From the NCBI GenBank assembly GCA_001695595.3, contig MBPM02000032.1, positions 124,001-188,000 of the forward strand: a stretch of 64,000 bases of DNA, written 5' to 3'. The notes beneath the pieces are model-generated. The model had not been told where the DNA came from, did not search any database, and was given only the letters and a program-made list of their open reading frames with translations. Shown here piece by piece: positions 48,301 to 59,125 of the stretch. The translations under genes and the position numbers were made by a program. Numbering within the stretch: the stretch's first letter is position 1; every line of letters begins with the position of its first letter. This DNA comes from Plasmopara viticola (lineage: Eukaryota > Oomycota > Peronosporomycetes > Peronosporales > Peronosporaceae).

Positions 48301-51300
48301 GCAGGTCCGAAACTCCTGCACAAAGTGCTTAAACTATTTTCTAATCTGGGATGCAAGGAATCGCGAGTACAAGATACGCAAAGTTGAATGGCGCTGAGTT
48401 TACGTGAGCTGACGATTAAGCTCTTTCAAGATGGAGAGCGGCGCTATAACAGGAATGCACGAGTACACCCATTAGCATGCTCTTCCACCGAGGTTTTAGG
48501 TGGCCAAAATCGCTTTTTGCTCCTCTGTCCACAGTATTGCGAGCGTCTTGCCCATTTGTCTTCAATTACCCAAATTGTACTTAATTTTCTTTTTCTCTTA
48601 AATTCTCCACACCTACCTTCACCAGCTTTGATTCGAGCAGGGTATCGGACTTTGATGTCAGCGCTATCAACGCAGATGACTTGAGTATGCTCCAGAAGAG
48701 CAATCTCAGAGTGATAAACATTTACAGATGCGCGCCAATTTTGCCAGGCTCTTATTTTGCAACTACTTGGGGCCAAGCAGTTGACTCGCCCGTCTTATTT
48801 TATAAGGCAAACAAGCATGCTACTCTAGGTCTAGTCTTAAATTAAGATTACCTACAAGAGCAACTTGTGTAGCTGGGCTGCAGTGGCTATATGCTTAAAG
48901 GTAGCATGTGTCCAGGTCTCTGACTTTTGATTTGTACTGATAGCCAATACGTGTTGTATAGCATTGTCTGTCTGACTCCAAGAATTGGTGCTCGTCGTAG
49001 TATTAGGCCTATTTTATCCCAAATTCTAAAACGCTTCAGTCTTTTGAATTATCTCTAGACCACCTATAGAACTGCTCTTTTATAAAGGGCCTTTACCAAT
49101 ATGCGTTAGGCATTAGTCTTCAGAATACGTATATTTTTCTTCGTACTAAGCCCTGCGTTCTTATTGGTGTCTGAAACACAACCTGAAACATGTCGCACCA
49201 AAGTCAATATCTGCACTAATTTGGTGCAATTCCGTTACGGATGTGATCGATGCATTAATGATCGACGTTATAACCGATGTAAGAACACAAAAACCTCAAT
49301 TGCTTTAGAGGATTTGCCTATTCGAATCTATCGGAGGATTTGTTTAGGCCTTGGAAGCTGCTTACACTAACAAAGTACGATCAACATAGAGGATTTCGAT
49401 TGTCGCCATACAAGAATAAAAAAAGTATTTAAAGTAAGTACAGAGGCGAGAAGCCATAAAGAGTTGCAAATGAAGCCGCCTTCTTAGGTTAAAAAAGACA
49501 GTGCAAAATGCTCGTTTTACGACCGAAAAGGTCGCTCCAACCTCTTAATTCCCCACAAAGATCCAGGTCAAAGCCTTAGGTAGGATTGGCTTTATCGTGT
49601 TGGCAGGTGTAACGAAACACTTTCTGTCTTGCACATAGGGGACGTGCAGGAACACAAAACAGCTTCTAATGATCGACTGCTCACGATTCTCCGTCGAAAG
49701 ATATCGGGTTATATAGTGATAGGCAACTTAAAGACATTATATATTGTATAATAATGATAGATACAGCCAGATATTTCTAAATAGTCCATATTTCTTCCTT
49801 TACAATCAGTTGTACAAGTACCTTTCTATGTAGATACCGATATAGTATATGTGCGGCATCAGAAACCACAATTTTTCGGGCCCTCTTATGAAAAAACACC
49901 ATCAATTTAACACAAAAGCTCGTCTTGTTACGTACTCGGTGTGTGGTCGCTCATTTAAATGACCAAGGGAGAAAGGAATTGGGCTATTAAATTAGCAGAA
50001 TATTTATTACTGAAGCGCTTAGAAGCTACCATGTAGTAAGTCTAGTATAGATTATTTACATCGAACCTGATAAAATTAATCGATTTGTCTCAAGTTTTGG
50101 GTTTCGCGTCTGCCGCAAGTGTCACCGAGTAAAGAAGATCTTCTTGAATTACCGCGACAATCGCCGCTACGTAACGTCTGAATTGCTTTACATTAATTTC
50201 CGCAGCTTCATGATATAAAGACTACCATGCGCGAGCTATTTATCGTTGATGAATTTGGTGGATGTATGAAAGGTAGCTCTGGCGATTTTCACTCAGAATG
50301 AGCTTTTGTATCAGTCAACGCATATCTGCTTGTCGCTCAAAATACGTATCAAGCAAGCTCATACTCCTTCGCAGCCCTTTAAGGAAAGAAGGCCTGTAAA
50401 CTCAAGAAGTAGAAGCTGTTCGCGCTGCAACGATCAGAAATGTTTTCTCCCTCATCGGAGGCATTACACGTATGTGCCCATTCTTATGCTCACGCACCTA
50501 GCCAGGGTGTCTTTCAAGGCTACTACGCTCGCATCAAAGTAAAGTGCCACCATTTTGACTTTGAGCAAGAAATATTCACCCTTTTTTCTTTGAAGCTACT
50601 GGAAGCAGCACTGACCTGAATAGGAATTCGCGGCGTCACCGACAAAGCCGCACCCGTCTTCTTTTTTTAAAGATGTCCCAATAGAATATTCCCTAAGCTG
50701 AAGAGCGCCCTTAGACGCGCTTTGATCTTTATGCAACCAAATGTTGGACCAAGCGAGACCGTCAGCTTGTTCAACTTTTTTCTGTATGTCTTGGGCTAAG
50801 ATTGAGGGTAGTCTATTCTTGAAGAAGATTCGTCTAATATACCAAGGGGCAAGCTAACTACATGTTCTACCTAGTATAATTATACTGTCGTAGCTCTTTA
50901 CTTAGGCAAAACAAGACTCCAGGTCTCCAATTTTGAACCAAGCGAATCGCAGATTGCTATCGGTCTGACAAAATAAATTAAATTACAAAGCCTAACATAA
51001 CTTTTATACTTTTTAATGTGAACTAACTTTCACTCACTTATATTGGTCAAGTTCGTTGAGAAGCAAATATCTTGACTTTTAGCATTGAAGACAAGAGGTG
51101 GTCGTTAGACCATGAATGCTCAGTATAAGGCTGTTCCCTATTGCGATCCTCAAAATATCGCTTGTTTGTGTAACTCAAAGTGGTAATATTATCAACTATT
51201 GCGACACACTGGGTTCGTATAGCCCCATTCAATATCCGATCAAGTGTCGAAATTATTCACGACTGACTTTCGTGATGCACTTTAATCTGCCGAGCAACTG

Positions 51301-53377
51301 GGACGCATCACGGAACTTGGGCTCTGCGAGGAATGCCTATGCTCTCGGGTTTAAGTAGCGCATGATTGGCGGAAAGTCTAAGCCGGGAAGAGTTGAGATT
51401 TCTGCCTTTGGTAATACGGGAAGCAGGACATTTTCTTTGTGATTAAATAGGTATAGATGGTCAATATCGTGCCCATTATTACCAGCGATCAGGTGCACGT
51501 AGCCATACCTGGAAGGCCGAGTAAACGCTAAAAAATATGAAACCATTTCACCGAAGTGCAGTAGCCTTTTTCCAAGAAATTTAGAGCTTCGCAAGACTCA
51601 CACTTTTTTGTCTTGACGAAAACTGCATACATATTTTTACGAGCTCTTTTAGTCGACGGCCTCTATAATTAAGGCTTCACTTATCGAGCAACTGTGCAAA
51701 TGGACAACGGAAGGGTAGTCAATTTTCTACCATAACGTTTAAAGTGCAGGTAGAGACGATAGACGACGTCTTTTACAGGATCATAGCTACTGAAAGACTT
51801 GCTTCTTAAAAATGCTATGGGTAATTACTTCTCGACCTATTAGATGGTGTCCGTGGACCCTATGTTTCAGGTATAGGTTTACCAAATCAGAGCGCTACCG
51901 AGCTACGCAGCATTCGCTGCTTTAAGTTTGGCAAGCATAAGCACATGATCAACTCCTATCTCGAAAGGCCAATGACCTGGCTATACGTGTTGCTCAAAAG
52001 CTGAAACGAGACGCTGGCAGAAGATGCACACTCCCAGAAAAAATGATGCTTACTAGTAGGAGGGACAAGCGCTCATATGGAGTGAAATTCATAGTTTGTT
52101 TCGGCCACATAAGACAGCTCGTACTGCTTGATCTAGCTTGTCGTACCTTCTATCTGTACTAAGTCCCTGATGTGTGTTGTACCATCAATTGTCACCATTT
52201 CCCATGCATTCATCTCTCTTCTTCGGCTTCCAGCTCGGTTCTTTATAGCTCATACACCTCTAACTTATGTGGTGGCTTGCTGCAACGACAGATTTGAAGG
52301 GATGACGGGATGGCATAAGCGTTTGTTGCGAAATACGTCGATCTGTTTCACCCAATCGCTTACAATACAAGTAAATGTCTCGCTTCCTAATAATTCCACT
52401 TATAAGCATAACGCAACAGTTTAAGCGCCATGAGTTGAAGCTGTAACAAAAGTGAAATAGAGACACTAAGCAAAGAGTTACGCTTTAAGAAAAAGAGGCA
52501 TATTCGCAGAAGGATAGCCACACTTCAATTACCCTCTGATAAGTTGATCCCTCAATAAGGTCACTCGATTGCTAATTCCAGAGGGCTTAATAATTAAAAT
52601 TGAACACTCTCGTATTGCTGCTGACCTTCAAGATAATTTGGTCTCCTTGTAGTCTTTTTAATTGTGGTTATCGGAATTAGCTCTAGACTTCCCATCAGAT
52701 AGTTAACAATTTGGGTTAATTGATTACTCTACCACAAGATGTTTGTGCTTGTAAACTCCAAAGTGTCTTAACCTTTTGTATCAAAGGGTGTAAAGCCCTT
52801 GACCACGTTGTTGAGTGCAAACTTAAAAAGCGTATTGGCCACGAATGTGGCGCCTCGGCGCACAAATTGCGCAATTTATATTCTAGCCCACAATTGCACT
52901 CTTTTGCCTGGCCTTAGTCTGAGGATGGTTTGCTGTTGACCTCTTACAAAAATTGAAACAGCGTTTGCCAAAGCGCAGCAGTAAAGCGCGATCTCCCTTT
53001 TGACTCCACTGATTTTGAAAGGCCATGACATGTTAAAATGTGTTCATGTACTGCCTTACTTTGCTCCCTCGTCATACTGGCTGATACAGATGCTAAATGC
53101 TTAAGCGCCAGAGGAACAGCAGTATGCCCGTGCCTCCAGCAAGGTAAAGACAGAGTCAAGAGTTAAAGACTTTCAGCAGTCCACTGAGCTCGGAAACGGA
53201 GCTTGTGGGACCTTAGCCGTTCGTTGCACCGACTCTTTCATCTGCCACCTTAACTAGTTTTTGCGATCCCTTTCCTTAAGCCATTATATATTTTTCATCC
53301 TTACGCTTTAACTTAGCAGATTAAAGCGGTAAAAAACAACAATCACTAAACCGTAAGACCATAATCTCTGCTTGAAA
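45331..53377. other. long gene-poor stretch
   Basis: About 8 kb without a gene I can support. Frames of 60-110 codons occur but lack motifs. One Cys-rich frame at 49101-49367 starts ATG CGT TAG, followed by a hydrophobic stretch and seven Cys; it is listed among the findings only. No LTR pair or tandem array was recognised. Confidence 0.4.
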
Positions 53378-54661
53378 ATGGCGAACGAAGACGCTCGCCG
53401 TCTCGAGCTCTGTGCAGACGATCTCTGTGAGTTAGGCGCATCAATCGAGTCTTGTCTCTTTCGCCCGCCTTCGACGCATGCAACGCTTCCTTTACAGCCT
53501 TCTTCTTTTACTTCTAAGCGCCACCAACCGGTCTCGACGTCACCATATAACTCGTCCCGGTCGCTCTATTCACTGGTGTCTAGTGCGGCCTACGCGGCCA
53601 AATCGAATGCTTCGAGCCACCAGGACATGTGGCGCACGATACTGGCGCAATTGGCTCTTGAATTGGCCAAGAAGAGCGGGTCCAACGAGGCGATCGAGCG
53701 CTCGGATCGGCTTAAGCGACGCTTTGAGGCCCTGTCCGACACTGTTCGGGTGTTTCAAGAGAAGATACGCAAGACAGGCGATGAGTTGTTACTGCAGGAC
53801 CGAGTGGAGAGTCAATTGGCTCAAGAAGAAACGGCTTGGGAGCAGCAGATGGAGACGCGAGAGCAGCGCGTGGCGATGCTGGAAGTAGAGTTACAGGCCT
53901 TGAAGGAGGAGAAGGCCATTGAGGAGGCGGAAGTGGAGCAGAATGGGCACTTGATGCCGGAACAAGATGATGCAGAAGAGCAAGAGGAGATGCAGGCAGA
54001 GATAGTTGAGCTTCACGAGGCGATAGCTCTTCGTACCGAAGAGAAGCGGGACATTGAAGCCGCGATCGAGTCATTACAGAGGAAAAAGATACGACGCCAG
54101 GCAGCCAGAGCCGAGTTGAGGAGAAAACAAGAGGCAACGAGTGCAAACGTGGAGGCAGATGCTGCAGCTGCAGCGAGAGAACAGGTGTTGAGGGAGTTGA
54201 GAGAAGAGAAGGAGATTTTACAGCAAAAGATCATAGCGGCGGAAGAGATGGAAGAAAAGTTAGAAGAGAATGTTCACGAGCTGCCAGTCTTAAAGGAGAA
54301 AGTTGCAAAAGCGAAGAAGGAGAGATCCGAGGTACAGGCGCACGTGGATTCGCTTCGATTAGAGCTTGCACGACGCAAACGAAAGATGCGGTACATGGTG
54401 GATATACAGCTCTTGACAGCTCGCGAAACGAACCCACCGACGTTACGGGAAGAAGCGGTATTGCTCCATTTACTCTATCAACATGAAGGCGAGATGGGAG
54501 TGAACGAGCTCAAGCAGGAAGCGAGTAGTGTGTTGCACGATCATGGTAAATTAAATGGAAACGGCGTCGTGATTCGCGCTCTCTACTCGCTGGTAGCCAA
54601 CGGATTAGTGCAGATTGATCGGTCGTACGGGAATGGTCTAGTTACGTCGCTTTTGGTGTAG
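53378..54661 (+). CDS. coiled-coil protein with possible C-terminal winged-helix domain (427 aa)
   Basis: The family is not recognised. The single-exon frame is GC-richer than its surroundings and starts MANEDARRLELC with no signal peptide. A Ser/Thr-rich region (about 30-80) is followed by a helical segment and a long acidic/basic coiled coil (about residues 95-350), with heptads such as EEMQAEIVELHEAIALRTEEKRD. The last ~75 residues have a different pattern (LREEAVLLHLLYQHEGEMGV, later VVIRALYSLVANGLVQID) that looks like a winged helix. The layout, coiled coil plus small terminal domain, suggests a structural or complex-tethering protein, for example of a kinetochore or cilium; this is inference only. 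Confidence 0.8.
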   Translation: MANEDARRLELCADDLCELGASIESCLFRPPSTHATLPLQPSSFTSKRHQPVSTSPYNSSRSLYSLVSSAAYAAKSNASSHQDMWRTILAQLALELAKKSGSNEAIERSDRLKRRFEALSDTVRVFQEKIRKTGDELLLQDRVESQLAQEETAWEQQMETREQRVAMLEVELQALKEEKAIEEAEVEQNGHLMPEQDDAEEQEEMQAEIVELHEAIALRTEEKRDIEAAIESLQRKKIRRQAARAELRRKQEATSANVEADAAAAAREQVLRELREEKEILQQKIIAAEEMEEKLEENVHELPVLKEKVAKAKKERSEVQAHVDSLRLELARRKRKMRYMVDIQLLTARETNPPTLREEAVLLHLLYQHEGEMGVNELKQEASSVLHDHGKLNGNGVVIRALYSLVANGLVQIDRSYGNGLVTSLLV

Positions 54662-55133
54662 GAATTAGAGGTACTTTATAATCGAGTTACTGTAATGGTA
54701 TTATGGTAAGGGTTGTCGAATTAGACCATCAAAACGTGAATTATGTCCCCTACATAGTGTATATTAGGGACTGGAGCAAATCACAAGACTCTATAATCAT
54801 CCAGACTATATGCAGCTCGCGTCAACAGCAGGTATTTAATTCTTACAGCTCAAGTATGCCGTAAGGATCTTCTTGATGAAAATGTGACAAAATCCAAAGT
54901 GACAGTGAGAAGGAGGTTAGTTGTGTGGCTGGAAGTACAGCTGCTTATTGGAACGTACGTACCTTCAAACCGATACGGTAATCGCGTGTAGATATCTAAG
55001 GATCTTTGATTTGCTATTTTGGGTAACTGCGGCACTAATGGGATCTGGTCAGCATACGATACCTTGCTTGCTGCTAAAAGCTTACGCGGCGTTCCAAGCA
55101 CAGTGCGTCCGCCATGCACTGCATAATTTATAG
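54662..55133. other. intergenic region with an open minus-strand frame
   Basis: It contains the minus-strand frame 54850-55167 (105 codons), which may be the out-of-frame continuation of the signal-peptide ORF at 55134-55232. Nothing else is seen. Confidence 0.3.
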
Positions 55134-55232
55134 TTAAAGACCAGCAAAATTTGACCAAAAAACACATGATTGCAATGACAGGCCATTGGTGCTAGCCACG
55201 AAAAAGAGAAAGACCAAGAAAAGTGCTCTCAT
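55134..55232 (-). pseudogene. orphan signal-peptide ORF, probably the start of a broken secreted-protein gene
   Basis: The 32-codon frame starts MRALFLVFLFFVASTNG, a textbook signal peptide with an A-S-T-N-G cleavage region, then LSLQSC, and stops ten codons later. Immediately past a run of six T (minus strand, about 55158-55163) another frame stays open to 54850. A single missing T in that run would join the two, giving a secreted protein of roughly 130 residues. I recognise no domain in the second part. It is either a true pseudogene or another homopolymer error. Confidence 0.4.
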
Positions 55233-55381
55233 AGCTGCGATGGCACATGATCGGCTGGTGCGGTGTCGGTACTTTATTTACAGCGTAAGAATGGAATTTG
55301 CCTTTAACGGTTTTGTCTAGTGCAGTCCGCCTTATACCATCGCACTTTAACAGTAAGCTTCTACTATACAATTAATTAAAG

Positions 55382-55451
55382 GAATCTGGCTCCTACATGT
55401 TTGTAAAGGCCATTTCGTAAAGGCCTTTACAAACATGTAGGAGCCAGATTC
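55382..55451. mobile_element. perfect 30-bp-arm hairpin (foldback element)
   Basis: The arms at 55382-55411 and 55422-55451 are exact complements over 30 bp (starting GAATCTGGCTCCTACATG), with a 10-base loop. The perfection points to recent origin or to a functional hairpin. TAATTA occurs on both sides, but not as a clean duplication. Confidence 0.65.
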
Positions 55452-57971
55452 TGACAACTAATTACCACCTTGAGACTCAAACACGTGCAGGTCTCCATCT
55501 GGAAAGTCCTACAAAGCCTTGGTCGAAAAAGCTTAGAATAGTGCATGAAGAAAATGGCACGGCAACTTTGCCTGAAATCGCGCTTTTGCATGTTTTGAAC
55601 ACAATAGTTGGCTGTGCCGCCCAGATGAGCCCGTGAAGTGCCTCCTCACTTCATTGTTTGCATGGCAATTGTCCCATTCACGACTCTCTCTTGTTCAGCG
55701 ATGCTGAGTACTTTAGGTAGTGGATCAATTCAGCCAGAACGAACAGGACCTACGGAGACTAATTAAAAGGATTGTCTTGAACGTACATCTGCTCGCGACG
55801 TTTTTACACTTGGCTTCGTCTACGCGACGATTACAAAAAGTTTAAAGACGGAATCGTAAGCTTTCGTGCTCTCCTTCTCTCGCGACTCTCAACCCCAATC
55901 AGCGCCAGAAGGGTCCTTTAAAAAAACGTCTCCATTACCTGTCAAAAGTGACTCTTGTGTGCGACCACGAACACGCTTCGCCTAGTTCATTCTGCACAGG
56001 AAACGCGTTCACGAAAAGAGAAGCAGAACGCCGAAGAATGCTGCCAAAAATCACGTCCAGCGACGAAGTAGTCAAAACAGCTAATGTGATATGGACCCAT
56101 GCCACGAACACATCTTCCTCTAATTCCCCTGATAGAAGACGGTCATTGTCGAGACTGTCTGCCCAAAATTTGCGCGCTCAGCTCATGATCGTGCGTCAGA
56201 TCTAAGTATCAATTCAGTTAAAACGTATTGAATAAAAAGAATCAGCTAGATCCTTCTGACCACAATCACGAACAGGCTAGTAGGAAAGCCTTGAGCAAGT
56301 GTTCTAATTCGGCAACATGTTAAGACCCACCACGTGCAAAAAACGCGAGTATAAATGTTACCGCTAGGTATTCAATCGAAAAGGCAGACACATGTTCACA
56401 CGTTGGTGGACACTTCTCGTCAGCCTTACCGTATTACAAACACATCTTGAATGACATTGCGGACCGCTCAATAGTTTCAGCCATCGAGTCACTGTGACTA
56501 TCAAGAGAAGCTGCACCTTTACCAACGACACGCTGTGGCACGTTCTGTACTACGGTTAACGGTACCTAAGGCGATGAAAGCCGACAGTCTTGTCTGCTTC
56601 TAGCTGCCTCCTAACGGCTGGTCTAGGGTTGTTCGAGGATGCAGTGCGACAGAAACACCAGTCACTGGCACGAGATAGACACCGGATAGTGGTGACTAGA
56701 AACTTTTGACGACAGAATGTCATTATCCCGAACTCCTCGAGCGTCGTTGCTCGAAGGGTGGAGTTTTATAAACGGAATGTGCCGATCACACGGATTTTCT
56801 TACTAGAACTGCAGCAATCGAGTGAGCGAGGTAATTCACTCGCCAAGAAGTTGCTTTGCTGTATTCGATTTGCCGCAATGGAAGAACACAGTGTCTTGCT
56901 GCCTGATAGTACGTCTTATGGCCAGTTTGGTGGGTGGATGGCCTGGCTTAGATCTAACGTTCAATGAAAAATTCACTTGGCCGAGTTTTGTGGCTTGTTG
57001 TGTAATCAATGGCTTATTGTGTAATCAAATTCAGTTTCCATGGCTTATTGTGTAATCACTCTCAGCACCCTTCTCGCGCGTGATAAGAGGAGCTTTTGTT
57101 ACTGTGATGAATCATGTGGATCATATAATTGACAGTCCACTGAACAGGTGGCTGCTAGAAAGAGAGTAAAGACGAGACCATGGTACGTGCCGATGTTTGC
57201 GCTCTCCAAGATAAATTCGATGTGCAAACAAAGCAAAGCACCAGGTGTCCTCTAGAAATTACGTACCTTAGAGCAAGAATTAGGTGTCTGTTGTGACTAT
57301 TTTCTACCAAAGTGTACCTTTGATCTACTTATTGAACAGACTGGTTGACATATAGATGAATGCTTGTGGACCATACATTCTAATTTTCCTGGAGCGTTTT
57401 GAATCGTCAGGATTGCCCAAGCCTTGAAGCTCTACCAAATGTGTCTGACCTGCTTGAAATTTTAAGGAATGCGAATTGACAAGTCATCGCTTGACTGACA
57501 AATTCCTTCCCGTACCAGTACAAATCAAAGAAAACGTGCAAGAGATTATATGTCAACAGGCTTTCGCAATTGAGCTGTTGCCAATGCTCTTCCGTTAACA
57601 AATGAAGGAGTTTTGTCCAGGCCAAAGAAAGAAATTTCGACGCTGGTGGCTTTGCCACCTTTCAACGCTTTTGCTTGTGTTGCTATCAACTTGTTTGCGC
57701 TCACAATCATATCATCGCTCATCGACACTTGGTCGTATGTTTTTAGTCATGCGAAACTGTGCACTGCAATCCTTTCCGGCATCTCTCTACACCTACGTGT
57801 ACATTTTTGGCCCAACCTCTATTGACGTACGCAGTCTCTGCCCACGCAGCTCGACAGATGTGATGAGTTCGCAGAACGTACTGTCCAAGAGCAGAGAGAT
57901 GGGTAGGATCAGAATCGCTGATGTCTCCCCACGTAGGTTGTGCCTGTCACTATGACATATTAAAGTGACAG
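55452..57971. other. gene-poor stretch upstream of the bZIP gene
   Basis: No gene is firmly supported. A frame at 55948-56205 (85 codons, first ATG at 56038) has rather gene-like composition and ends in RRRSLSRLSAQNLRAQLMIV, but matches nothing I know. Three imperfect copies of a 19-bp unit TGGCTTATTGTGTAATCAA lie at 56991-57058, the last after a 12-bp spacer. Confidence 0.4.
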
Positions 57972-57984
57972 TCTTCATTTCTCC
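57972..57984 (+). promoter_or_regulatory. initiator-like element of the bZIP gene
   Basis: TCTTCATTTCTCC, about 32-44 bp upstream of the ATG at 58016, resembles the oomycete initiator core (TCATTTYYC). It supports 58016 over the internal ATG at 58142 as the start. Confidence 0.35.
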
Positions 57985-58015
57985 TTCGATCGAGTTCAGG
58001 TGCCGTCGCCGTTCC

Positions 58016-59125
58016 ATGAAAGTAAGTGCGCTTCATCCACCGAATTGTCGGCTCTTAAGTGCCGACGTGATTTCCAACGTCGTGCAACAGCGCTCGAAAG
58101 TCTCACGTAACGCGTACGTGGGTCAAGAGCACAGCCTGACGATGGCACAACCACCGCAGCCTCCTTGCGTTCAATCGTTGTATAAAGAGTCTGTAAACTC
58201 TAGCGACTCGTCAACAAATGGACGTTGGGAAAGCCATCCCAGCAACACCGAAATGGACACGGAGATGCGGGACGTGCAACCTTTCAACTCTTTGAACTTA
58301 GCGTCGCGAGATAGTCTCGTAGTAAATGAAGGTGCAGCCAGTGCTGCCTTCAATGCACGTAAAGGCCAGAGGACGACCATTGTCGAGTCGATCGTGGCAG
58401 ACAAAGTGCGACTTCGAGAACTGCGTCGAGTGAGACAGATTCGATATCGACAGAAGAAGGAGAATTACGCGGCCGGTCTTGACGATGGCAACAAGAAGCT
58501 TCGGAGCGAGATTGAACAGCTTTCTCAGCGTCGTCGAATAGCATTTGCCACGATTTTCACCTCAACAAGCGGCTGGAGTGTGGCCGTCGAGTACTTTCGG
58601 CTCTTCCAGTACGGACTTCGAAATTTATCCGAGACACATCGTTGTGTTCAAATGGCCTTTTTGCAAGAGACCATGACGTCAGACATTCTCTTTAATTCGG
58701 GCTACGGTGTTAAATTGATCCTCGACTACTGGCATTCCATCTCGCAAATGTTTACCGATTTCGAGGTTGAGCTCAAATCGCTCGAGAAAGCATCTTCAAA
58801 CACATTTGTGGCTACTACGGTCACGACCATCACGATTTCGGAAGAAACGTTGCGACAGGTGTTCCCACATTTGCTGCGCAAGGACCAGCCAAAAGGAATG
58901 ACCCCATTGGCGGCCACACTTTTAGGTGAGACGCTCGTCATGCAAGGAGCAGCACACTTTGGGTGGGATAGCGACCACTGTCGTGTTGGGAGCATTCGGA
59001 GTCATTCGAGTATGATGCCCCCACTTTTACATCTCCTGGGGGATCTAGACGCAGTGTCGCGTGTGTTTAGCAAAGCCCTTGTGACACCGGACTTTCACTG
59101 CAAGATGGTAGACTCGCGCAGATAA
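58016..59125 (+). CDS. oomycete-type bZIP transcription factor (about 369 aa)
   Basis: A nuclear DNA-binding regulator. A basic region at about residues 130-150 (VRLRELRRVRQIRYRQKKENY) is followed by a short zipper (AAGLDDGNKKLRSEIEQL). A long C-terminal domain begins SGWSVAVEYFRLFQYGL, as in many oomycete bZIP proteins. The Asn normally found eight residues before the invariant Arg is absent. The ATG at 58016 fits the initiator-like sequence upstream; the ATG at 58142 (MAQPPQPP) is an alternative and would give 327 aa. GTAAGT directly after the first two codons could be a donor, but no partner exon is needed because the frame is open throughout. Confidence 0.85.
   Translation: MKVSALHPPNCRLLSADVISNVVQQRSKVSRNAYVGQEHSLTMAQPPQPPCVQSLYKESVNSSDSSTNGRWESHPSNTEMDTEMRDVQPFNSLNLASRDSLVVNEGAASAAFNARKGQRTTIVESIVADKVRLRELRRVRQIRYRQKKENYAAGLDDGNKKLRSEIEQLSQRRRIAFATIFTSTSGWSVAVEYFRLFQYGLRNLSETHRCVQMAFLQETMTSDILFNSGYGVKLILDYWHSISQMFTDFEVELKSLEKASSNTFVATTVTTITISEETLRQVFPHLLRKDQPKGMTPLAATLLGETLVMQGAAHFGWDSDHCRVGSIRSHSSMMPPLLHLLGDLDAVSRVFSKALVTPDFHCKMVDSRR

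Noticed and set aside
55948..56205. An 85-codon frame with gene-like base use.
   Set aside because: It has no upstream start in context before codon 31, no domain and no splice partner that I could find.
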